Of a DNA stretch of 64,000 nucleotides, positions 55,255 to 64,000 are shown one piece after another. The notes below the pieces were generated by a model, which worked only from the letters and a program-made list of their open reading frames with translations, did not search any database and was not told the origin of the DNA. How positions within the stretch are numbered: the stretch's first letter is position 1; the number at the start of each line of letters is the position of its first letter. The position numbers were made by a program, and so were the translations under genes. The DNA comes from Topomyia yanbarensis (Eukaryota > Arthropoda > Insecta > Diptera > Culicidae): positions 164,248,080-164,312,079 of the forward strand of contig NC_080670.1 of the NCBI RefSeq assembly GCF_030247195.1, given 5' to 3'.

Positions 55255-57390
55255 CACAGTGGTCCAGGAAGCGAAATTAGCGGGAAACAATTGCTAACGC
55301 ATTCATCTTTAGGTTTAGAGATTTGGTGTCTTAGAAACATTTATTGTGCGTGACAAACTGCATCTTTTGGCTGAAACGGTTTTAGGGTGGCCCTTAAAAT
55401 GTCAAAGTTGAAGACATTATCTCAAATTATAGTTCAGAGAGAATGATACTTTCTTCTGCAATATTCTAGAACAATCAGTTCTGAGCAACTTTGTTGAAGA
55501 TACTAAATTTGTATCTCAAACCGTTTTCATTTTATAGTGAGTTCCATATCATAACTTAGGGTGTCTCTCAAAAAAGCAGGTTTCTCCGTACAGTTTTTTA
55601 ATAGGATTTTTCTCATAAAAGTACCCTTCAGTGTACTTTTAGAGCATGATTAGAGGCAACTTTTGCTGAAGAAAGAAAAATTTTATCTTGTCTGGTTCAA
55701 AAATTATACTTAATTTTCATTTAAAAATACGCTCTTTTCAAATGTCGATATCTCAAAAGGGGGCAAACGAAAATTGATAATTTTGATTGCATTTGAAAGG
55801 CTGTACTTTTGCCTACAATATATTGAAAAATTGGAGAACGCTTTTTTGTCTTTCTCAAATAAATCAAATTTAAGTAAAAGCATTTTTGCGTATAATCCTA
55901 CAGCGCTCATATTAAAAAATATTTGTTTTACGCTGATTCTGTGAATTCTTATAAAGACTTTTCAAGGGTCACATACATTTGCAGGCTTTTCCTAATGCAG
56001 ATAGGGTAAAGACCACCAATCACCAATGACTTGACCTATAATTTGCTATGAATTATTGCCAAGATTTCCCAAAATCTACACATATTTACAATCGATATCG
56101 GTATATCTCAGGATGCGCTCATATTATATTGGGATGATAAGTGTTTTTTATGTAAAAATGTCTGAGGAAGGCGATGGCATTAAAATTTTCAGAATTAAAA
56201 TATACGTATTGAGAAAAAAATTAACTTTTAATATTTAACTGAAAAAATTGTATAGTTGGCAACACTGTTGGCAAAAAATAATATTTTTATAGACTCCTTG
56301 AACAATTTTCTTCAAAAGCTATCCTGTGGTTTGATTCTAGAGTAAATAGAACCGGAGATATGATCAAAAGAAAATCAAGGGTTTTGGCAATTTGCCAAAA
56401 CGGGGGGTGCTACCATGAGCCGAGGGGTGATTCAATTGTCACACAAATTTGGGTTTGCATATATTGGCCCTAGATGAACAATTCCTCTAAATTTTGTTCA
56501 AATCCGTGGAGGTCGATTACACGTGCCTTGATCACTTCGCATGGAATGACCCATATGCATTTCAACGATTTTACATAGATCGAGCAATTAATGATAGAGT
56601 GCGCCACCCTAACGAGTGCCCAAAATAGGGTCATCACCCTATTTGCAATATGAAAAATCTGCAAGTGTATGTGATCCTTGAAAAATCTTGACAAGAATTC
56701 ACAGAATCCGCGTAAAACAAATATTTTTTTTAATATGAGCGCTGTAGGATTATACGCAAAAATGCTTTTACTTAAATTTGATTTATTTAAGAAAGACAAA
56801 AAAGCGTTCTCCAATTTTTTAATATATTGTAGGCAAAAGTACAGCCTTTCAAATGCAATCAAAATTGTCAATTTTCGTTTGCCCCCTTTTGAGATATCGA
56901 CATTTGAAAAGAGCGTATTTTTAAATGAAAATTAAGTATAATTTTTTAACCAAACAAAATAAAATTTTTCTTTCTTCAGCAAAAGTTGCCTCTAATCATG
57001 CTCTAAAAGTACACTGAAGGGTACTTTTATGAGAAAAATCCTATTAAAAAACTGTACGGAGAAAACTGCTTTTTTGAGAGACACCCTAAGTTATGATATG
57101 GAACTCACTATAAAATAAAAACGGTTTGAGATACAAATTTAGTATCTTCAACAAAGTTGCTCAGAACTGATTGTTCTAGAATATTGCAGAAGAAAGTATC
57201 ATTCTCTCTGAACTATACTTTGAAATAATGTCTACAACTTTGACATTTTAAGGGCCACCCTAAAACCGTTTCAGCCAAAAGATGCAGTTTGTCACGCACA
57301 ATAAATGTTTCTAAGACACCAAATCTCTAAACCTAAAGATGAATGCGTTAACAATTGTTTCCCGCTAATTTCGCTTCCTGGACCACTGTG
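55255..57390. mobile_element. Foldback element with CACAGTG ends (Transib-like)
   Basis: Two arms of about 760 bp (55255-56015 and 56625-57390) are inverted copies of each other with only scattered differences, enclosing a loop of about 600 bp. The ends read CACAGTGGTCCAGG and CCTGGACCACTGTG. The 5-mer CATAG flanks both sides (55250-55254 and 57391-57395). A 5-bp duplication with CAC(A/T)(A/G)TG ends is the hallmark of Transib, the superfamily related to RAG1. 23 bases after the left heptamer comes AAACAATTG, in the place of a nonamer. No transposase is encoded; the short open frames in the two arms are mirror images of each other. Assignment to Transib is inference from ends and duplication. 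Confidence 0.8.
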
Positions 57391-57395
57391 CATAG

Positions 57396-57504
57396 GTATC
57401 AATGTTAATGAACCAACTCATCTGATAAGGCACACGCACGCACTCTACAGTAGCCTGACAAAACACTCAGAACGCAACGGGCCGTGGAAAACTAATCGAT
57501 CATA
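57396..57504 (+). promoter_or_regulatory. Short upstream region of the reductase gene
   Basis: Only about 110 bp separate the foldback element's target duplication from the start codon. It contains no TATA box that I can recognise. Either the promoter is compressed here or partly within the element, or a non-coding first exon lies further upstream. Confidence 0.4.
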
Positions 57505-59318
57505 ATGGACCTCCCAATAATGGGCCAGGTGGAAACGTTTGCTAGTCGTTTTCGTTCATCAGTCGCCGCCGGCAACATGAGCAACGCACATGGTGGTGGT
57601 GGTGCAAAAACCATGGAATGCGACCTGAACAACAACGTTGGAAAAATAATTTCTCCCGAGCTGGAAGTTTCCGAACCGTACGAGATTCGACCGTTTTTCG
57701 ATGGAAAAAACATCTTCGTAACCGGCGGTACGGGGTTTTTGGGCAAAGTGTTAATCGAAAAGCTGTTACGAAGTTGCGATGGGATAAAACACATCTACGT
57801 CCTGTTGCGACCGAAGCGTGGACTAACCAGTGAACAGCGCTATCGAGAGTTCGTCAAGCACCCGGTCTTCGACAGAATCCGAGCGAAGATGCCATACGTG
57901 CTGGAAAAGATGGTCTACATCGGTGGCGATATAACGCTACCGCTTTTGGGACTTTCGGAGAAAGATATGCAACTGTTGATAGAAAGTGTGAACATCGTAT
58001 TCCACGTGGCTGCTACCGTTCGTTTCAACGAAGGCTTGAAGGAAGCCGCGGTACTGAATACGGTCGGCACCCAACAGATGCTGGACCTGTGCATGAAGAT
58101 GTTACATTTGCAGGTAACAAGTATTGATTAGCTTCAGAAATAGCTTCTACGAGATTTTTTGTTTTCCAGAGTGTCGTCCACGTCTCAACCGCATATAGTA
58201 ACCCTAACAGGAAAGTGATTGACGAAGTGGTATACCCTCCCACGATGGATGCAAACTCCTTCATACAATGCATCAACATCCTGCCAGGGGATGTTATCAA
58301 TGCATTAGCTGGGAAGCTGCAGGGAACTCACCCGAACACGTACACATTGACGAAATCAATTGCAGAGCAGCTGGTATCGGAGTATAGCCGCAAGCTACCG
58401 ATTTGTATTGTGCGGCCATCCATTGTGACCGGAGCGATAAAGGAACCGTTTCCAGGGTGGATCGACAATGTTTACGGAATAACGGGTCGGTTGTTATAGT
58501 AAAATTCGTCATCATATTAATACTGTTTATTTTTAGGCATAATGATGGAAATTGGACGGGGTACTATTAGCAGTATAATGTGCGACCAGAAATGCGTGAT
58601 GGACGTCATTCCGGTGGATATCGTGTGTAATACGTTAATAGCAGCTGCGTGGGAGAACGCTTCGATCGTGTAATTTTCTACAGCAGCTAAATTGTGATTA
58701 GTCCAATGATTATCCTAATCGTTCTCGTCCTACAGGTCCGACTCGATACGGGTGTATAACTGCACCTCCGGATCAGTAAATCCAATCAAATGGCACGAAT
58801 ATGGCGATATAACTGAAAAATGGTCCGTCAAAAATCCAACCAAATACGTCATGCTATATCCCGGCTTCCGGTTCCGTACCAACCGGATTCTGCACAAGAT
58901 CGTGGAACTGTTTTTGCACTTTCTCCCTGCTTACCTGTTCGACATAGTTATGCGCGCCCAAGGGACCAAGCCCATTATGGCGAAAATTGCCAAACGTTTC
59001 CAGAAAGCGGCTGACACGGGCGAGTTCTTCGCCATGCACGAGTGGACCTTTCGCATACCCAATCTGACACGGTTGACGCACAAGGTACGCCACGCTCGGG
59101 ATGGCAATGAATTTTCTATGGACATGAGCGACATGAGCTGGGATAGCTACATCGAAAAATACATGCTTGGAATTCGAACCTTCGTGCTGAAGGACAGCTT
59201 GGACAGTATGGAGAAGGCTAGGGCGAAGCTTTGGAAGTTGTACTGGATTAAGCGTTTACTGCAAGTGATCGTACTTTTTCTATTTTATCATTTCTGCCTC
59301 AAAGCACTAATCTTCTAG
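57505..59318 (+). CDS. Fatty acyl-CoA reductase (four exons, 546 aa)
   Basis: The product reduces fatty acyl-CoA to fatty alcohol with NADPH, supplying alcohols for waxes, ether lipids or pheromones, and usually sits on ER or peroxisome membranes. Exons are 57505-58113, 58170-58485, 58537-58669 and 58736-59318. All three introns are 51-66 bp with GT-AG ends and the joined frame is 1641 bases. The Rossmann NADPH motif TGGTGFLG is at residues 73-80 and the catalytic YTLTK at 261-265. Also visible are FHVAATVRF, VVHVSTAYSNP, ICIVRPSIV and the GWIDNVYG segment. The C-terminal sterile-type domain (YMLGIRTFVLKDSL) is followed by a hydrophobic tail (VIVLFLFYHFCLKALIF) likely to anchor the protein. 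The N-terminal 60 residues are longer than in many relatives, with Met24 and Met36 as alternative starts. Which paralogue it is cannot be told from sequence alone. Confidence 0.93.
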
Positions 59319-59700
59319 CGAGATGTCATTTGGCGAACTAAAACATTAGTAAGGGATTATTAGAAATAGTCAAAGGGGCTTTTAAGAATTTTAAAGGGGA
59401 GAAAAAGTTCACGAAATATAACAAGTCCTTTTTTTTCATTTCGTGTCTATATCGTTCTCCAGTTGGCTCAATTCCAAATTGTCCATTGTTTTTTAACAAA
59501 GTTAATTTTAAACTTAATTTGAATGCAATGGAGTAAAAAACCGCAAAAGTGCTTAAATTCTTTATGAAACCCATTTGGTTTTGCTTTGAAATAATAAAAT
59601 TGTGCTCTTCTACATGTGTACCGTACCAACGTTTCAGACAATCGAAAAACATTGCATTGTAATACTGATTGTATATTTTTATATTTAATTATATAATAAA
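59319..59700 (+). other. 3' untranslated region with polyadenylation signals
   Basis: The AT-rich stretch after the reductase stop contains AATAAA at 59593-59598 and again at 59695-59700. Either could end the transcript. Confidence 0.55.
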
Positions 59701-61405
59701 CATTGATTCAACACGGATTAAAAATTAGTTAATTTTTGCGTAATTGGTTCTCGCACAATTCCTTTGTTGTTTCTAAATGTATGTATACGTAAAAATCGTT
59801 CATGAATTAAATATATTAAATAGTTAATTAAAATAATTAAATAGTTAACAATAGTTTTTTGGGAAATTTTCGGTCGCTGATTACATATATGAAATATAAA
59901 TATTCTAAATACCTCACTATATTATGATAAGGAGGGAGGAAGCGATGGTGGTAAAACGAATTCGTTAAAAAAGGAATGTTTTTAAGATATTTTGTATGTA
60001 GGGATTTGCCCACTGCTTGGGTTCTGAATTGCCCGACGGACCCCATTTATCAGGGCTGCCTAGGTGAATTTTGGATTTTCGCGACACACCAAACTAATGG
60101 AATACAAACACATAAATAATTTTAACGTGTTTATTTGCCTACTACCTCTTCCGTGAACAACTGCTGGTGCTCGCTGGATACCATCAAGCATGGGCAGGTG
60201 GGTGGCTCCTTCCGACTGGCGGGGACAGCAACGGCCACGCTTTCCTTCGACTTTCGATGGCTGCTCCGACAGCGTTCCTTCACTATTAGCCACTGAGAAC
60301 TGACATACAAGTAAAGTTTTCAACTTGTGTAAGAAATAAAACTGTCACTTTGAAATGACAACAGCAAGTAGCAACTTGCCACTGGCCGGCGCTTCGATCG
60401 GCCAGCAATCGCTATACGGGACTTGTGTGCATACTTGGATACAATAGTGACTCACGCATGCGAACCTGTATGCGATGGTGATTTTCAACGTATTTTCATT
60501 TAAATGTGTAATCAGGTTTTTCGGGAAAGTTTGTTCCAGCTTATATGTCTGTTCTCTGTGTATTAGCTATGGAGGTGAGTTTCGCTCCTTTGTTGGAACA
60601 TCCCTAGCGATGATGGCAAATTATCGCCGGACTACACATTTAAATGAAAATCTACTCACTCCCCGCGAGAGATTCCAGAAGTACTCCCCACTGCAGTATA
60701 CTTCCCAGGGGACACCTTTGGCTGCCCTGCTTCGCTCTCCTTGACGTTTAGCTGTGACGGAGAGTTAGGCTCGTTCGGCTGATCCTTCACAGCGAGGTTG
60801 GAAAAGAGTCTTCTGGGTCCTAAATACTAAGCCGGGGAGAGAGTGGCTCCTTGACGCTTAGGTCGGTTCTACTGCGGAAATACACTTCTGCACACTGACA
60901 CACGGGCGTAATTTACCCAGTGGAAAAAAGTCCAAACGGAACAAAGTTAACGACATCGTACTTTCCACGTGGTCCGAAACTGTCTCACACGTTGCCTTTT
61001 CTCACCAAAACAAATCTTCCTCATCTCAACTGTCATCCGCAGTGACCAGCAAATACATTTTATTTCGGCAAGAGGAGAGTAGTAGCCTATCTAAACTTTA
61101 TGCTAATCATACAAATTGACGCCACAAAAATTATCTAACCTATCTGGACGAACATAACCGTTCACAAACGCAAAAACGAACAGAAATTTACAACTAAATA
61201 TAAACGGTACAGAACAGCGGTGAGCATAATCCCAGTCAAAAAGGGCATGTTGTTGACAAACGGGGGGTTATTTGCCAACTCGAATGCGCCACTTGCCTTT
61301 CAATTTGCCGGCAAATAGTGGGTAAGCTCCAATGCAACATTTGAGCGATTTGCCGTCGTCAGCTTTTTGCTGGCCTACGTTCGTTAAAATTTTAGGTTAG
61401 AGATC
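59701..61405. other. No gene supported; possible LTR-type remnants
   Basis: A GC-richer part at about 60160-60300 and 60600-60900 repeats the phrase CTCCTTGACG(T/C)TTAG at about 60738 and 60850. It has the look of transposon leader or LTR sequence, but I could not find matching ends. The open frame 60060-60323 (minus) carries no known domain. Confidence 0.35.
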
Positions 61406-61412
61406 TTGTTCT

Positions 61413-61679
61413 ACTATACTAACGACACTGAATCCCTCTGGATAAAGACTCGACACGTCTATCGTTTGTTTACAATCTATCTGTCAGTGTCATTCCAATC
61501 GAGCACGAGACCTGCCAATGGCCCTCGTTCCAGAAGGATTCGAAACGATTTTTTTCAGGATTGAGCATTTTTGACAAGTCTCGTGCTCGATTGGAATGAC
61601 ACTTACAGAAAAATAAGAAGAATAAGATAGAGATGGCGAGTCTTTAGCCAGAAGGATTCAGCGTCTTTATACTATACTT
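61413..61679. mobile_element. Palindromic MITE, about 270 bp
   Basis: Outer inverted repeats (ACTGAATCC.TCTGG.TAAAGACTCG at left, its complement at right near 61645) enclose inner ones (GTGTCATTCCAATCGAGCAC at 61489; its complement near 61590). Nearly the whole element is a hairpin. A partial copy lies at 34203-34290. Termini approximate TACTATACTAA/TTATACTATA. No coding capacity. Confidence 0.65.
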
Positions 61680-61720
61680 ACACACGATTCCACAATTTCC
61701 CACAAGCAAGAAGTACACAA

Positions 61721-61734
61721 GCCCCCCCCCCCCT
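61721..61734. repeat. Poly-C run
   Basis: Thirteen or so consecutive C residues followed by CTCTTCTTTTC. The length is probably unreliable in sequencing. Confidence 0.8.
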
Positions 61735-63180
61735 CTTCTTTTCATTTTCTAACTACGTCTATGTTATTCAGTAATTCATTCCGAACATTTCATTCAAAGG
61801 TACCAGGATGACTATATTCTGATTTATTTAAGTTGAAAGTATCCGTGTCGGTGGTGTACTGACAGTGTTGGAAGAAATAATGAATTTCTGCATTTGGATT
61901 GAACCATAAGTTTTAAAATCGCTATAACTATTTTTTGAAAACTCGTAGCTAGTTACCGTTTTCGACAAAGTTGTTAACCAAGGCTTGAACTATAGTTTTA
62001 AAAAGCCGGTTTTTCATATTGAGCGGAATAGCGATCTTTATTAACGTAAATGCAAAATAATTGATTTCTCCATATAAAATCCCATACAAACTTTGAACGC
62101 AATGCGCAAACCCGGGAAGCAACCGACAGCTCCTAAATTTTTCACATGCATTTGGGATCACAAAAGGAACTCAAAAAGTGCTGTGCTGAAATATATCTCT
62201 AATGGTCATATTATTACACTTAAAATTCGGAATGGAACCATCATTTTATATTCATCGTTACATTGTGTTATTTCTCATTCCTAATTGACTTGAACACAAA
62301 AGTGAAAAAATAGCGGTTTTGACTTTTTTCACAAAAAATACTATAACTTGACGAATTATCAACCGATTTAAAAAAATCAAATTATTCTAAAAGTTGGAAG
62401 AATGGTCTAGAAACGGTATGAAATGGAACTTCGATATTTTTGAACAAGTGCAATGATTTGGAAGAGTGAATATTGAAAAATCGGAAAAAAACCACGAAAT
62501 ATGGCGGAAATTGAAATGAAAAAAAAAAAAAAATCTGACCAGTAATACACTGGTAACACACAACGCAAGTGCTACAGAAGTATTGTGCACGAATTATATT
62601 TGCAGGCCAATATTTTGAAAATAGAAAGTAAAAAAATTAAAAATTAGCGCAAATGAGAGCGAAATTTTTTTCCACTTCAAAATTAAATTAAAATAATTGA
62701 ATCAATGATTGGATACGATTACATAATACTAATTATTATTTACGGACAACTGATATTTAAACCACACACTTAGAAAAAAAATGAAAACTACATTAGACGT
62801 ACAATTAGATTTCGCTGGTCGGTAGTTTTTTGACGAAATATTTTGGTAAATGTAAAAATAACTGATGTTCCGGTAAACATGACTTGTTTTACGGAAATTT
62901 CGTAAAAAGATACGAACAGTTAGTTATATTCAATCGGTTTTTATCAAATTCGTCAAATAAAAATACAATTCTTTCGGTAAAATCGGTAAATTCCTGCATA
63001 CGGTAAAAAATTACCGATCGAATTGCAAAACTAGCTCTCAATTACCAAATTTCGGTAACCCAAATAAATAAACTGCCAAAACGTGGCCATTTCTAAAAAT
63101 GTAAATTTTATAGCTACCGATTTTGCTAGTTAGTGCTAGTGACGGTGGAAAACAAACCGGAAATGCAGTAAGTCTTGCAG
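61735..63180. other. AT-rich DNA with GGTAAA words, no gene
   Basis: A poly-A run lies at about 62519-62533. Between 62830 and 63070 GGTAAA or TTACC words recur about ten times in both orientations, suggesting another decayed MITE whose ends I cannot define. No credible open frame. Confidence 0.35.
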
Positions 63181-63499
63181 CAGCAGAAGAAGTAAGACGA
63201 GCACCGCAGCGAGATGGCCCGTCAGAAATCCTTTATTAAGAAACCAATCTTGCTTCTTGAACTTGCACGCAATTATTATTAATTGTAATTGCAAGATTCA
63301 AATAAAGGGGAAAATATAAGGAGATGCAAACATATGGTCGTATAAATTAAAACAAATCCGAAATCTCTTTGAATTCAGAAGGTTTCCATTCTAAATAAAA
63401 ACAAATAACACCGGAATAGTCCGTTAGCTTGTGTGTCTGTATGTATGTGTGTGTGAAACCTATCCCATCTCCCACTGGCTGGCAACGGTTTACAGAAAA

Positions 63500-63570
63500 A
63501 AGATGTTTGCATGCATTTATATGCATGCAAATAACTTTATGCATGCATTTTATATCCATGCAAATAATTT
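63500..63570. repeat. ATGCATGC palindrome cluster with ATGCAAAT octamers
   Basis: GCATGCAT-type palindromes occur three times in about 50 bases, and ATGCAAAT (the POU-domain octamer) occurs twice, at about 63524 and 63558. It could be a simple repeat or a binding-site cluster; no gene is adjacent. Confidence 0.5.
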
Positions 63571-64000
63571 GATTCCAGGATTTGGGTAGGTGCTAGCTCA
63601 ATTGATTTTCCGATTACCCATTTCGTATAGAGGGTAAACCGTGTTCCGAGGCAATCGTTTCATCAACCACCCCCGCCTTAATGTAATGTTTGTATCAAAT
63701 GGATTTTAACATTACAATAAGACTTTCGATTCCTTACATGAGGTAAGAAATCGACATGTATTTAGTGTATTTAATTGAATATAATATAATTGATATATAA
63801 ATTAGAATATATGTATAGAAAAATATACCAGATTTTCAATTTTACCAATGATACACAGAGAACTTCATGCAGTCTTCGACAGCATATTCCTCCATCCGTA
63901 CCGCACGCATTGGACATACTCGGTCCATCCATCCGACGAATACTCACCAGAAGTACACTCCATAAAATACATAAAAATCACAGCAGAATAAGAGACCGAA
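63571..64000. other. No gene recognised at the right edge
   Basis: AT-rich sequence turning more balanced after 63840. No frame longer than a few dozen codons and no repeat boundary. Confidence 0.4.

Noticed and set aside
55710..56935. Open frames giving nearly the same protein on opposite strands
   Set aside because: They are the two inverted arms of the foldback element read in mirror orientation; no domain is recognisable.
60060..60323. 87-codon minus-strand frame as a small protein gene
   Set aside because: No recognisable domain, and the surrounding sequence looks like transposon leader or LTR DNA.

Overview
The window is repeat-rich eukaryotic DNA, most likely from a culicine mosquito. 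That assignment is an inference from three things: an insect-type fatty acyl-CoA reductase gene with short introns, Bel/Pao, RTE-like and R1-clade retroelements, and several MITE families of the kind common in Aedes-like genomes. Only one intact host gene is visible, the four-exon fatty acyl-CoA reductase at 57505-59318. Nearly everything else is mobile, satellite or decaying sequence, so most open frames have no meaning as genes.

Layout. 1-5000 holds decayed non-LTR retrotransposon fragments (an ORF1-like piece at each end, endonuclease and reverse-transcriptase remnants between) and a small GCTAGC-rich minisatellite. 5001-5500 is an assembly gap. 5501-15880 is a perfect array of 1730 TAATTG hexamers. 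15881-21400 holds unassigned DNA and a decayed minus-strand R1-clade LINE. 21430-30500 is a nest: three copies of an AT-rich repeat, the middle one split by a small MITE and by a complete, very young Bel/Pao retrotransposon (22604-29385, LTRs differing at 1 of 417 positions). 33080-35448 is a foldback element. 38316-41193 is a 5'-truncated but otherwise open RTE-like LINE with a 13-bp target-site duplication. 44740-45243 is a piggyBac-type MITE.

45600-50650 is the graveyard of a replication-dependent histone cluster. It contains broken H4, H2A, H2B and H3 genes, three histone-type 3' stem-loops, and the divergent H2A/H2B arrangement. A promoter-like segment resembling the H4 5' end occurs four times, and a diverged inverted duplication links 32170-33000 with 49070-49970. 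Next come a 12-bp minisatellite of about 1.1 kb (51270-52405), a MITE with a TACCGTAAACCGGGG terminal repeat (53898-54835), and a 2.1-kb foldback (55255-57390). The foldback ends in CACAGTG, the heptamer of V(D)J recombination signals and close to Transib termini, and it has a 5-bp target duplication. It ends 114 bp before the reductase start codon. The last 4.6 kb is AT-rich DNA with further MITEs and no recognisable gene.

The most unusual items are the 10.4-kb perfect TAATTG array, the RSS-like foldback in the reductase upstream region, and the dead histone cluster.
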